From contig OZ004582.1 in assembly GCA_963924555.1 (NCBI GenBank), forward strand, positions 6,262,001-6,326,000: a stretch of DNA of 64,000 nt. The letters run 5' to 3'. The notes beneath the pieces are model-generated. The model saw nothing but the letters and a program-made list of their open reading frames with translations. It did not search any database and was not told the origin of the DNA. Positions 11,507 through 22,996 of the stretch are shown in pieces; within the stretch, counting starts at the first letter, position 1; each line of letters opens with the position of its first letter. The stretch is from Crambe crambe. Its lineage: Eukaryota > Porifera > Demospongiae > Poecilosclerida > Crambeidae. The position numbers were made by a program, and so were the translations under genes.

Positions 11507-13290
11507 CTATTCTGAGTATGAGGTCAAACTCTTAGTGTTGTATTCAGGTGTTCGTTCAATTGAACCTATTAAGTTGTCTGTATCATCATCCAAACCTCTG
11601 TATCCATTTCTCCAGGTCCTTATCCTACTAGCCAACTTCAACCCAAACTGTCTGTGATAGAAAATCTGGTAAGCAACTAATACCACTGCATAAACCAGAG
11701 GAAGGACCATGAATACGCCAATGATGAAATAAAAAAGTGTACTCAACTGATATACTTTTATATTTGCTATATTCACACCACATATTGTGACAGAGAATAG
11801 AGCTAGAAGGGTGAAAAATGTGATATTAATCTTTGAATAGTGAGCCAAAGGTTGTTTAAAAGGTTGTACATTAGCAATGAGTATAATGATTAGCAATATA
11901 CTTATGGCTGCAAAGATGAAGTAAGCAGCTGTACGCACGAAGGCATAAATTAAGAATAGGAGCAAACGTAATGAGAAGAAGACAGCTATAAACCATCTAC
12001 AATCTCTTGTTCCTGGTTCAGTTCCATTCTTATAACAACCTGTAAAGGAGTCCATAAAGGTGTGCAAGATGTGCCAGCGAACAGGAATGCAATTCAGGAG
12101 CTTCTGGAAGAAAGCAAACGGATAGAGAGCAAAAACTGTAATAGGTAAGATTATGAAGCATATAGAAGATGTTCTTTGCTGAAATACTTCATCTCTCCTG
12201 AGTAGTACAGCCCCCAAGTATAATTATAACTGTTATTATGCAGTTCATATACTTTTGTTGGTGTGAGTATATCAAGTGTCACACTGAGAAATTTGACATT
12301 TGAGAGAAGAAAGAATGTAGCATAGGAGTCAATTAGAGATCTCCTTATATTCCTGGACCAGTTCTTCTTGAAAAGAAAGAATATAGCCTTAAATGGCTTC
12401 CACATGATAACAGTAACTCTATATTTTTTGTCATAAAGGTTTATCATTATGTAGGAGATAGCCATGAGGAGGAAAGGGTATACTGCAATGGTATACTCCA
12501 AAGCTAGGGTGGGGAGAAGACCCAATCCAAGGCAGATTTTTATGTAAGAAGGCTTGAAGAAGTCCAAGTTCCATATGCCATACAATGATAGAAGGATTTT
12601 CATGACTAGGTAGTGAAGTTGAGTATGTGAACCTAACAGTAATATACGTGATAAAGCTGGCACTGATATGATCTGACTGTACCATATGACTGGATGTATG
12701 TGACTATAGTAATGGCATTTATTTGAAAGAAGAAGACAAAGAAGTAAAATATTGTTAGCGGGAGATAAGCTGCCATGATGTACGTACCCCAATATTTGAA
12801 CACGGGATACAAGTCAAATTGAAAGAATAAGCCATGGGATAGTATTCAGGCAGACATATTCCACATAGTGCTCCAGTTCTATTGAATGATGAACATAATG
12901 GTGTCATTCTGTGTGGTACCGGTATTTAGAAGTGGATGATATACTAAATCTACTGAATTTGCTTGACAGTTATAGCTAAATACAAGCACCAGCTATAGTT
13001 ACTTTTTTACCTTCAATAAATGAAGCACAGTAGCAATCTAAGACAGCAGAAGTGCCTTTTTCTTCATCACACTTGATGATGTCATCAGGATAAGGATAGT
13101 GAGCACACTTACATGACATCGTAGTTTAGTCCTGGAGAACACTTCACTCCACCAAAATCATCATCAAAACAGGACGAATAATGATCACCAACTAAACCAG
13201 AATCAAATAGTTCTTGACAATATGACAAAGAATTGCAGTTAAGACATTAATCTTCTTTGCAATCTGCTACTGCAAACATGTACCAACCTA
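11507..13290 (-). pseudogene. Cys-rich multi-pass membrane protein gene with frame breaks
   Basis: Reading on the minus strand, a Cys-rich ectodomain appears first: CNSLSYCQEL then CFDDDFGGVKCSPG at about 13245-13135, CKCAHYPYPDDIIKCDEEKG with LDCYCASFIEG at about 13120-13008, and LCSSFNRTGALCGICLPEYY with CIPCSNIG near 12890-12790. This is followed by several membrane segments: 12690-12154 with IWNLDFFKPSYIKICLGLGL and SYATFFLLSNVKFLS, then 12180-11510 with PFAFFQKLLN, GTEPGTRDCRWF and PLAHYSKINITFF, and a hydrophilic tail ending SLTSYSE. I recognise this ectodomain plus multi-TM layout from large families of uncharacterised sponge and cnidarian membrane proteins; the function is unknown. 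The frame breaks near 12165 (one missing base would restore it), there is an in-frame stop near 13240, and the join upstream of 12690 does not splice cleanly. It is either a young pseudogene or has sequence errors. Confidence 0.55.
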
Positions 13291-13383
13291 GCACAAGTGC
13301 TAGCTACCACACACCTGTACATCATCATTAGACTTGCAATGATGTATCATGAACACTCTCTGTGTACAAATAATATGTAATTA

Positions 13384-14194
13384 GCGTAAGGCATCAAATT
13401 TCGACCGCATCTTAAATCGACCGTTTTAATGACACAGAAAGTCTACGGTAGTAAACAAACGTAAACGGAGTCTAAGAAAATGGCTGCATTGGAAAATGTA
13501 TGGGAAAAACTTACAAGCTATGGAGAGAAAACAGGACTTCAAGAGAAGTATTTATCAGCTGTAGTATGAAAGTAAGTTGCTAGCTCACGTTACCCATCCC
13601 CATGGCTCCAGAAGATTGCTCAAAAGTATCGACTTATGGTAGAATGGTAACTGCTGCAGAAGCTCTCCTTTTTGTTGGATTCAGGTAATAATGCTCAGAA
13701 ATAGTCTCCATTGGTCTGTGTTTCATATTCTTGCAGAATCTAGTCATATCCATCCGTACAGCCCTCACTATGACAAAGAGCAAATACGACTGAAAATTGT
13801 GAAGCCGTTATGATAGAAAAGCTTTGTTCATTTTTTATAAAATTTGTTATAATGATGTATTTTATAGCATAAAATAGTCTTTTTAAGTGCCCTTGAGGCC
13901 CTGACATGTAGTGGAGCAAAACTTTAAAAGAAAGACTGGGGTGGACGATTTATTGATATTAGATTTTCAACGGGTGGTCGAAGATAGATAATGGTGGACG
14001 ATTATTGATTCTTTAGTTGATGTAGTAGATCCAGTGTTACAAAATTTCTATCCAATTGTGGGAGAAATGATTTATATGACGTTAAAGAGGAAGGAAATAT
14101 CTTCCTTATGGTTCTTGTTTGAGGCTTTGACGACCATCGGTGAAGACGATACGGCACGAGGAAAATAATCAGGCCGAATAGTGATGCCTTACGC
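13384..14194. mobile_element. MITE, TAGCGTAAG family, copy 1
   Basis: The TIR 'gcgtaaggcatc' and its reverse complement bound 811 bp flanked by TA (13382-13383 and 14195-14196), as expected of Tc1/mariner/pogo insertions. Subterminal 'tcgacc' words resemble those of the pogo element at 33401. It carries an exon-like stretch from ATG 13480 (MAALENVWEKLTSYGEKTGL) to a 'gtaagt' donor after 13571. This is frameshifted here by one base but open in the copy at 53337. Confidence 0.8.
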
Positions 14195-14431
14195 TATGTT
14201 CAATATTCGTTATAGCTTCTTACGTATGCATGAATGAAGTATTTAATAAGAGTTTATGATACAATCTATTTATCCTAAATTCTAATTAATACGATTGATT
14301 TATCTTGATCAGATTTTTGATGCAAGCCTTTCATAGAATTATGAATGCTAATCATTGAAGTACAAACATACATACGATTGCATCAATGTCTTCTCAATGC
14401 TGTTAAAATTAAACTGAAAGTTTATTTTTTC

Positions 14432-14448
14432 AGAGAGTGCGGTAGCAC
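14432..14448 (+). repeat. Partial hairpin-headed element end
   Basis: Starts 'cagagagtgcggtagcac' like the hairpin family but lacks the last six bases of the right arm. The following sequence is unlike other family members, so this is a truncated or diverged copy. Confidence 0.5.
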
Positions 14449-14799
14449 CATAGCACTAAGGCTTGACGCGCAAAATGCCTACGGGAGGATCTCTACTGCA
14501 GAAAAAGGGGTGACTAGAATGGGTGGATCTCTATTTCTATGAAAGCTTAAAACGCTATAGCTAGAAGTGCTGTCAGCAACAGATCTCTACGTTGCTACGA
14601 GAAATGATCATGGGGCGTAAGAAGCAGGGGGGCTGGGGCCCTACTCAAAATGGATAGTACCTACATAGTCATTAGTATATGGAAATTCAACATCACAGAT
14701 GCTGCATGTTAACTAAATGTTAGTCAAGTGATGATGTCGGTCCATCTTCAGAGACCTCAATCTGAGCCAGTTGTAGTCTGGCGTAGCCGACCCTTTGTA

Positions 14800-15232
14800 A
14801 GGGTCTGGTGACTCCAGCATACTGGACCAGTTCTTGTGGAATTCAATTATCACGTTGCGCATGCGTATTCCAAGTTACTTGAAGTTTGCATGCAGGCTTT
14901 CAGTCTTGTATCTCTAACGTTTGGCTGCCTCCTTTGCAGCGGTTGAAACGGCCATCAATCATATTTGTGGTCAGATCTAAGTCACTATACTGATTTTGAA
15001 GCTTGCAAGGCTTTTAGTCTGTCGTATCCTAACGCTTAGGCTTTTTTAGTCTGTCGTATCCTAACGCTTAGGTCTTAGCTGCCTCCTCAGTGTAGCATCT
15101 CGAATCGCTTGAACGGCCATCATACCACGTGGTCAGGTTTTTGTGGTTAAATAACGTTGTGTGGTTAGTTAATTGGCCAGCGCCAGATTCTGGCGCTAGA
15201 ACTGATCTGGTATGCTGGAGTCACCAGACCCT
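14800..15232. mobile_element. MITE immediately upstream of TRIM-NHL gene
   Basis: 35-bp inverted repeats ('agggtctggtgactccagca' at the left, reverse complement at the right, three differences) bound 433 bp. The inside has an internal duplication of 'agtctgtcgtatcctaacgc' (15018 and 15050) and diverged copies of 'gctgcctcc...acggccatca'. It ends 118 bp before the TRIM-NHL start codon and may supply promoter sequence. Confidence 0.85.
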
Positions 15233-15350
15233 TTCCCCTTCCCTTGGACCGGTGCAAAAATGGGCGTGGTTAAGGAAAGTGGGCGTGATCCGCTGAAAAT
15301 TTTTTCCGCGCGCAAGCAGCAACCCCCCCCACTAGAAAACGCCCCTGATC

Positions 15351-17459
15351 ATGGCTGAAGCTCTCAAGAAGTTAGAAGAACAACTCAAGTGTGCTATTTG
15401 CCTCGATACCTACACTGACCCCAAACTCCTCCAGTGCTTCCATGTCTATTGCAGGGAGTGTCTTGTAAGGTTAGTGGTGGGAGATCAGCAGGGACAACTC
15501 TCTCTGTCCTGTCCTTCTTGTCGACAGGCCACCCCCATTCCAGCCAATGGAGTGGCTGGTCTCCAACCAGCATTCCAAACCAACCAATTTTTGGAGATCT
15601 GGGAGGACCTGAAAAAGGCTAAGGACCCAGTAGCACAGTTGGAGAAAGTGGATGGTGATGTGAAGAACCTCATATTGCCGAAAAAATCAAGCATTCATTG
15701 TTCTGAACACGATAAAGAACTGAATCTCTACTGTGAGACATGCAGTCAAATCATTTGCTTTCAGTGCACCATTCGAAAACATCATGGCCACGAGTACGAC
15801 TTAGTGAATGAAGTGTTTGAGAAGCACAAGAGTGAGATAGAATCATCACTGAAGCCAGTTGAGCAGCACTTGACATCTGTTAAAAGAGCTTTGACAGAAT
15901 TGGATGCACGCTGTGGGGAAATAAATGACCAGCAAGCAGCTATTGAAACCGATATACACTTGAAAGTGAAACAACTTTACGATATTCTTGATGCCAGGAA
16001 GACCGAACTCATCGATAATCTACACCAAATCGCTCAGAGAAAGCTGAAAGACGTTGCAATTCAGAGAGATGAGATGGAAACAGCACAGGCAAAGCTGAGC
16101 AATTGTCTCGAGTTTACAATGGAAAATCTGAAGACAGGCAGTCAGGGAGAGTTTCTGAAGTTGAAGATGACTATAACCAAACAAACACAACAACTAACCT
16201 CTGAATTCCAACCACAAATGCTAAATCTCAAAACAGAGGCTGACATCAAGTTTTCAGACCCACTTGATATCAGTACGATATGTAAGAGTTATGGTGAAAT
16301 AATCACATTAGAGTCACCAAATTCATTGAACAGCTATGCTACAGGCAAGGGATTGGAAATAGCAAAGTTTGAAGAAAATACAACTGCTGATGTTTATATT
16401 ATTAACCACAAAGGTGAACCCTGTGAACTCAAACTTCCATCACTGCTATGTACGCTTTCGTCCGAATTAACTGGTAAAAGTACCGAAGGAAGAATAATAG
16501 GCAAAGAACAAGGTCAATACCAGATCAACTACAAGCCAGTCGTCAAAGGGAAGCATCAGCTGCACATCAAAGTCGAAGGCAACCACATTAAAGGAAGTCC
16601 ATTTCCTGTTCTAGTAAGAATGCCAGTAGAAAAGCTTGGACGTCCTATGCACATCATTGAGGGTTTGAATGGACCATTTGGAGTAACAATCAACCAAAGA
16701 GGACAGATAATTGTGAGTGAATTAGGAGGAGATTGTGTATCTGTATTAAGTGAAAATGGTGAAAAAATTGGAACATTCCGTACACGTGGATCTGGTCCAG
16801 GTCAGTTTGAAAAACCAGATGGCATCACTGTTGATAGGGATGGAAATATCCTAGTGGTGGATAGTGGAAATAATCGCATACAGAAGTTCACAAGTGATGG
16901 TTGGTTCCTCGAAGCAGTGGGTCATAAGGGACGGGGATCCCTTCAATTCAATAGCCCTGCTGGTATTGCATTCAACACTACAAACAATAAAATCTATGTG
17001 GCAGACGTGCTCAATGACCGAGTTCAAATTCTTAATTCTGACCTTACATTCTATAAAGGTTTTGGTGCTAATGGCAACCGTAAAGGTCAATTCTCCAACC
17101 CAGTAGATGTATGTTGTGATGAAACTGGGAAAGTATTCATAGCAGATTTTTTAAACCATCGTATCCAAGTCTTCACTGCTGAAGGACGATTTTTAAAATC
17201 ATTTGGTAAAAATGGTCAAGGTAGAGGAGAGTTGAACGAACCAGCAAGTATCACCACCGACAGTAATGGTTTAGTGTACGTCGGTGAAGATGGAAATTGT
17301 CGCGTCTCTGTCTTCAGTGCTGAGGGTCAGTTTATGACATCATTTGGAAAAAAAGGGGCAGAACCAGGAGAATTCAAAGGAGTACCTGGATTAGTTGTTA
17401 GCAATGATGGAATAATATATGTTTGTGATTTTGGTAATGATCGTATTCAACTTTTGTAA
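15351..17459 (+). CDS. TRIM-NHL protein, 702 aa (probable E3 ubiquitin ligase)
   Basis: Intronless and complete. The RING finger at residues 14-57 has the full C3HC4 set (C14, C17, C29, H31, C34, C37, C54, C57). A B-box 2 follows at about 117-147 (C117, H120, C128, C131, C136, C139, H144, H147). A long coiled coil lies at about 155-290, a filamin/immunoglobulin-like domain at about 320-425 (ending IKGSPFPVLVR), and six NHL repeats at about 430-702 (GQFEKPDGITVDRDGNILV, GQFSNPVDVCCDETGKVFI and so on). This is the architecture of TRIM2/3/71-type proteins, cytoplasmic ubiquitin ligases that bind RNA or protein partners through the NHL propeller. A specific orthologue cannot be assigned. The start is supported by position just before the RING. 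A MITE ends 118 bp upstream, and two broken relatives lie at 10.7 and 25.75 kb. Confidence 0.93.
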   Translation: MAEALKKLEEQLKCAICLDTYTDPKLLQCFHVYCRECLVRLVVGDQQGQLSLSCPSCRQATPIPANGVAGLQPAFQTNQFLEIWEDLKKAKDPVAQLEKVDGDVKNLILPKKSSIHCSEHDKELNLYCETCSQIICFQCTIRKHHGHEYDLVNEVFEKHKSEIESSLKPVEQHLTSVKRALTELDARCGEINDQQAAIETDIHLKVKQLYDILDARKTELIDNLHQIAQRKLKDVAIQRDEMETAQAKLSNCLEFTMENLKTGSQGEFLKLKMTITKQTQQLTSEFQPQMLNLKTEADIKFSDPLDISTICKSYGEIITLESPNSLNSYATGKGLEIAKFEENTTADVYIINHKGEPCELKLPSLLCTLSSELTGKSTEGRIIGKEQGQYQINYKPVVKGKHQLHIKVEGNHIKGSPFPVLVRMPVEKLGRPMHIIEGLNGPFGVTINQRGQIIVSELGGDCVSVLSENGEKIGTFRTRGSGPGQFEKPDGITVDRDGNILVVDSGNNRIQKFTSDGWFLEAVGHKGRGSLQFNSPAGIAFNTTNNKIYVADVLNDRVQILNSDLTFYKGFGANGNRKGQFSNPVDVCCDETGKVFIADFLNHRIQVFTAEGRFLKSFGKNGQGRGELNEPASITTDSNGLVYVGEDGNCRVSVFSAEGQFMTSFGKKGAEPGEFKGVPGLVVSNDGIIYVCDFGNDRIQLL

Positions 17460-17853
17460 AATTTGATGATAGCTATCATACAGTAAGAAAATAGTCTTTT
17501 TTGTTTAGTGTGCACTGTCAGCTATGAACTATAACTAAACAGTACATTTGATGAATGTAATTCAGACTGGTTGAAGCTATGCAACTGTCTTGGAACAACT
17601 GATAGCTAGTGAGTAGAAAACAGCAATGATTTATGGAGTAGGGATGATATAATTATTATTGGCTGTGTGTATGGTTCAAAAAATTCATGAACAAGTTACC
17701 TCTTATACCATCACTAGCTAAATCATATCCCTACTTCGCTCTCGATCCTTTATGTGTTCTGTGATTGCTCCTGTTGATCCTTGCCCATACCATGCATGGG
17801 GGAGCAAGTTTGGTGATGGGTAAGGGGTAGTCTAACTCCAGACCTTTATTTAT

Positions 17854-18120
17854 CAGAGAGTGCGGTAGCACTCTCTATGTACGTAGGGATGACTCGGACG
17901 GCCGCGCGCGCCGCCTATAGACTAATACAAAAGTGAAATTCTAGTTCCCCCACTTAGACCTAACAAGAGCTACTGTGAATGATTATCCAGCCTACTAGAG
18001 CCTACTACAATGTGCAGATCAAGTTTCAGGACCAGGGAGCTTACCGTTTCAGAAATACGGCAAGCAGGTAAATCGCTGGATTCTTCTTCTTCTATATTCT
18101 TCTTATTATTATTCTTCTTA
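17854..18120 (+). mobile_element. Hairpin-headed element carrying an exon, copy at 17.85 kb
   Basis: Begins A|TC followed by the perfect hairpin 17855-17876 (AGAGAGTGC, loop GGTA, GCACTCTCT), then the family leader 'atgtacgtagggatgactcg' and a CpG-rich block. From ATG 17979 an open exon (MIIQPTRAYYNVQIKFQDQG, then AYRFRNTAS) runs to a donor at 18067/18068 (gtaaat). The copy at 54059 has the same exon but with CAG changed to TAG at codon 13. The 3' limit is not clear. The TC start after an A and the exon cargo suggest a Helitron-like element; this is inference. Confidence 0.6.
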
Positions 18121-18299
18121 GACAACCATATCTCTCGAACCACTCAAGCTACAGCTATGATTTCTGGATAAATCCACTCCAAATTCTACGAACTACGATC
18201 TTTTCTACTCGTTGATCCTCGAAAGAGTCGATGAAAAAGGAGACACTACGGAGCACAGCACTCGACTAATTCAATTAGGAAGCCATCTTTTCTATAATA

Positions 18300-18412
18300 A
18301 GGGGAAAAGCATTTCGTGAAATGAAAAAAGATGTAGGGATGACCACTGCTCAAAAAAGTAAGGAAACAAGAAGGATGGAAATGGGATCAATCTTTGTTCT
18401 GTATATCCAGCC
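18300..18412. mobile_element. Half of palindromic MITE (AGGGAAAAAGC family)
   Basis: Starts after TA with 'aggggaaaagcatttcgtga' and matches the left arm of the 287-bp palindrome at 46206-46492 up to 'atccagcc'. The 18413-20604 element interrupts it there, as shown by duplication of 'atccagcc'. Confidence 0.8.
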
Positions 18413-20604
18413 TTAGATAATTAGACTACGTACACAGGATTGGAAACAATTATTCGCGCGCGGACCATGCGCGTTGCGCCAAATTATTGCAGCTGTTTAC
18501 AGTGTAGTTTGTTTCTCTAAGTGTGTGAGTGTGTGGCTTGTTAGTGCTTGTATGGCTGGAGAAAACCTGATTTACAAGGTAAAATTGTGTTGTTATTGGC
18601 TAGCCAGTGCTAAGAGACCTAGCTATGATCTAGCTAGCTCTATCAGCTAGCTGGCTACTGCTAATTTACAGTGCTAGAGACCTAGCTAGCTAGCTATTAA
18701 CTGAAGCTTACATGACCACTTCATTGAGCTTAATTGCTTTAACTATAGATCCTAGTGGAATTATCGTCCAAGTTTTGCAACAAATTGTGAAGACTAAGAC
18801 GTTCTCTCATCCACACAATATTGCTGTTCGAGAAATTGTTACTGCAGCTCTTGAGTGGTGCACAAATCCTTCAAGCTATGAAATGTTGAATTGCTTCTAA
18901 TAAAATTACTTGACCCTCATCCCTTAGAGAAAACACAACGAATTATATGCGGGCAGTACCATAAAATTAGAACCACCACAGAGTTTCAGAAAATCTGAAA
19001 AGACTTTTTTGTCAAGCTGCATAGCAATCACCCCTCCTGTACTAGAAAATTACAGATGTGTTGGCTATTTGAACGAGTAATTCCTAATAACTGCCCTATT
19101 TCAAGTGACCTCAGCTCCGCCTCCCAGCATGATTATGAGTGTGTAATTACTTACGAAGAGAGTAATGCATTGCGGTATGCAGCAGGGTACATCCCAAGGG
19201 CTCTGCACAAGAGATTAAAAAGTTCCTCTCACCCTTGAAAGAAAATTTTTGATATGTCATATTGATGATTTGTTACTATGATGACGATGAAGAATCAGAG
19301 GATTGGATATAGACTTGGTTGATAGGGGAGATTACTCCACATTTCAAACTCCATGTATAGTTTCATGGTGGAGATGGAGAAAGAAGTTCAGAATCATTTG
19401 CCATTGATAACGTTAAGAAAAGTATTAAAGAAGGAATGTACAAAAATAGTCTGAAATTTCTGAGGATTGGGATGAAGAGGAGAGCAAGGTGATTGAAATG
19501 ATAGTGGACCTTTGGATCACATGAGGCTTTGCTTTTGGTAGCTCATGGATAGAAAAGTATAAACTGGCAAGTAGCTAAGAAATTGACCCAGAAAACCAAG
19601 GGCATACTATTAAGGAAGACTACTAAGACCCTCAATAGATTATCATAAAATTAATTATTATGTACAGGTATTATAATTTTATAATTATAAAGCTTCTACT
19701 GCTGATATACTAGCTTAATTTTGATGACATTATGGTAACACTAAAGAGTGAATAAACTGCTGTGGAATTTGGGCATTTTGAGAGTTTCACCAAGGTGAGG
19801 TTGGGCTCTTTCAATCTGACCCATTTAGATGGAAGTCTGTCCAGGGTGATTGAAAGATCACTGATACTAGAAGCAGGACTTGAAGATACTGGCACAGGAA
19901 TAGATGGCACCTTGAGAATGTTCTTACGTACTTCTTTTGACACACAGTTTGCTTTTTTCCCTCCTTGGCATAGCTGTAACTATTGTATAGTAATAAATTA
20001 ATGTGGATAAGTTAGCATGTACATTAGCTATAATTTTGGTCACTGCAGCTTATGGGATTGATGCTATTCCAAACTGCAGCACTAACTTTATCAGTTAGCA
20101 AAATTTCATTGCTCATGCAACAGTGCCTTTTGTGTGAAAGAAAGCAAAAATATACACCTCCAAACACAGAAAAAGCCAGAAAGCATCAAAGATTCAGGAC
20201 AAAAACATATATTATGCACACCTTTCCATATGGCAAGCATCACTCAATAACATAAACTTCATTAAAAGGACACAGGAATTATGCCTTTGCAATGAAAGAA
20301 GAAAAAAACTTTATCCGTTGCTATAGGGTGATAAAAATCTTCATGGAAAACTGTTTTATGAGCAAACTAACTATACTTAAGAAACACATTTCACATCCCT
20401 GGAACATACTCTGTAAAGTAGCCCTTTATTTGATGCTAAAACTCACCAGTTTAATCTCCTTTCATGAAAAGTATACTCGAGAGACAAGGAATAAATTTCC
20501 AATTTTCCTTCGCGCATAGCAACACGGATCGTCCGCGACGATTTGTATTAGCATAATGGGCGCACGTGAGCTGTTTGTGTGTACGTAGTCTAATTATCTA
20601 TAAG
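18413..20604 (+). mobile_element. TIR transposon remnant, 2.2 kb, 8-bp target duplication
   Basis: Ends share 'tagataattagactacgtac' as inverted repeats, and 'atccagcc' is duplicated on both sides (18405-18412 and 20605-20612). Inside, decayed coding sequence runs on the plus strand. A possible first exon encodes MAGENLIYK before 'gtaaaa' near 18553. Next comes a stretch with DPSGIIVQVLQQIVKTKTF at 18751-18898, then YEESNALRYAAGYIPRALHK at about 19156-19220 with later stops. The ALRYAAGY block is one I recognise from transposon-encoded proteins of other invertebrates; the superfamily is not assigned. The coding part is disabled. Confidence 0.7.
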
Positions 20605-20625
20605 ATCCAGCCAACAATCCCTATA

Positions 20626-22413
20626 GTCAGGTAGCTTAGTTACAAAATCAAGACAGAGCGGACAAAAGCGTCAAATTTTTTGTGGTCACTCTTTGGGTGG
20701 TATGGTTTGATTTCAGGGTAGGAGCCACCTTAAGAATCCCTTGGAATGATTTTTATGCAATTTTGAAGTCTTCTTATGCAACTATGCGGTGTACGCGAAC
20801 ATTTAATTTTTCGCGATATAATTATAACAACTATATTTAAAAACGCGAAAATATTTTGTCCAAATTTGAAAGAAGTTATACAATTACAGCTACAAAGTTC
20901 AGTACACTGCCAGTTAGCTTTCTTGCATGCCACAGCCTTTAAAACTGTTACAGCCACATTTAACAAGTTCAGTGAAGCAACTGGCAGGTTCATCCACATG
21001 CCTTGCACTCTGCATTCAAAGTAAGTCCGTGACTGCTGCACCAAATCACAATCCCAGATTGGCAAACAACATGCTTGCAGTGTTGCAGAAGGGCATCCTG
21101 TGTTTGGGGAATAGTTTCCATACTTTTGTTCCTCTGACAGAAAAGCTCTCTTCGGGCATCATTGATGGAGTCTAAGGAGCTGTTCTTGTCATACAAAAGA
21201 ACACAGTAGCGTTCCAGGAGTTTAAAATGCTCACATTCCACAGTCAAGGGAGCATGTGGGTATGTTGCTATGTGAAGAAATGCCTTGGTCACATCTGGGT
21301 ACGATTTCCATTCCATTGAAGTTTTTATATAAAAATGCGAACCAACTATTATAATTATTGCAAAAAATTTAATTAAAAATGCATTATCCAAAGTGAAAGA
21401 AGTGCTCTATTTTGTACAACTATACAGCTACAAAGTTCAGTACACTGCCAGTTAGCTTTCTTGCATGAACATCTTACACCACAGCCTTTAGAACTCTTAC
21501 AGTCACATTTAACAAGTCATTTCTAAATTCAGTTAAACAAGAAAATGGTACTTTGCTTCAATAGCAATGAGGTCAGCACCACCTTCTATATTCAAGAGTT
21601 CAGTGTCTTGCAAGACTTTGGCCATTTCCTTCACATGATCATTGGCACCCGGGGTCATGAACTCATGGAGATGTCCATCTTGTTTGGCACAAAAAATACA
21701 CTTACTCTTGTCTAGAGGCTGGCGATGAAGGCAAGATCTTTTGCTGGCACTATTTGTACTCCCAGTCTCATCTTTTATACGTGACCTCTTTCTTGCCCTT
21801 TGTAGTTTGCTCAAATTAAACTTCAAGTGACAGGATTTATGCCACTACTGACAAGCTCATCCACATCTATATCTGATTCAAACTTCAGTTGAACTGGAAG
21901 TTTATCTAGCCTTCTAAACTCAGTAGCATTTGCATTATCTTGTCACCAGGCTCTTCCATACTCAGAGGACATTTGAGTGGCTCAGAGTCTTCTACTGATA
22001 AATAATGCAGTGTCCGATCCATGACTCTTAGTCTAGGGAAAATGAAGTGCCTGAAATCATAATATATACACAATAGAGACAATGATGTCCTAAGAGATCC
22101 AGCAAGGTGTGGTTTAGACAGAAAACTACCAGCAGGCTATAGATTAAATGGCATGTATCAAATTAGTGCTCTTTTCTTCAAGACAGGTAATACAATTCTG
22201 AAATATTTTCGCGTTTTTAATTTTCGCAATATATTTGTGCTATGTGGCGCAAAAATTTCATTTGAAAATTGAATAAAAATCATTCCAAGGGATTCCCAAG
22301 GTGGCTCCTACCCTGAAATCAAACCATACTACCTAAAGAGTGACCACAAAAAATTTGACACTTTTGTCCGCTCCGTCTTGATTTCTTTAAATTACGGTGC
22401 TAAGCTACCTGAC
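20626..22413 (-). mobile_element. TIR element with Cys-rich transposon protein remnant
   Basis: Inverted repeats of about 170 bp (left start 'gtcaggtagcttag'; shared 'gtggtcactctt' and 'tcagggtaggagccacctt') bound 1788 bp flanked by TA. Minus-strand coding remnants read, in order, KCIFCAKQDGHLHEF and LQDTELLNIEGGADLIAIEA (21826-21533), then LFCQRNKSMETIPQTQDALL (near 21145) and a C-terminal Cys cluster CTELCSCNC. These blocks are typical of a widespread uncharacterised invertebrate transposon protein. Stops and frame changes show it is dead. A stretch of about 40 bp ('aaagttcagtacactgccag') is duplicated at 20895 and 21435. Confidence 0.7.
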
Positions 22414-22427
22414 TACTACACGACAGT

Positions 22428-22990
22428 TTTTTTTATTTATTTATTTTTTAATTTATTTAACGTTGCTCAGCAACTGAAATAGCTATAAAGATGTAGAGAG
22501 GAGAAGTAAATAATAAGAAAAGTGAGACAAAAGGTTAGGGTGACGTGTGATTAGTCCAATGCTGGGATGTGGCAGACCCGGGTGATAAGATCTGTTGGGG
22601 CCTCCGGTTCCCTGGTTGCATGGCCAATGGTGGAACGGGCACCCCTGATGCTCATGATAGCTGCACGTAGCAGAGAGAATGAGAGACGACATCGGATCCA
22701 GCCCATGGTGTTGCTGTAGATATCATCTCTTTTTGTTGAGATAAGAGTGGCCAGTCTCTTGTATGTGTTTATAGCAGCACGTCCCATGCCACCAGTGCAA
22801 GACAGAACGAGGGGAGTGAAAGAGCCATGTTCAACTTCTCTGATTCGTTGATCATAGGACCTTTTCTTTGCATTTTCATGAGATCTGTAGCAATGTCTAA
22901 GCGGGCTCCACTCTGACGATTTGATGATTGATTGTGGAGGGCTTCACCTTGTAGTGGCTGGAGATGTGGCTCTATTGCCACATTGTGGCA
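22428..22990 (-). mobile_element. 5'-truncated non-LTR retroelement with A-rich tail
   Basis: On the minus strand the conserved block MGWIRCRLSFSLLRAAIMSI precedes HATREPEAPTDLITRV and a stop, followed by 3' sequence ending in an A-rich tail (reverse complement of the T-rich 22427-22460). I recognise this C-terminal block from reverse-transcriptase-type polyproteins of invertebrate retroelements. The 5' part is missing, as expected for LINE-like insertion. Confidence 0.55.
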
Positions 22991-22996
22991 AACTTC

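Noticed and set aside
15485-17106. Several ORFs of 60-80 aa overlapping the TRIM-NHL gene
   Set aside because: Shadow frames of a complete, domain-rich coding sequence.
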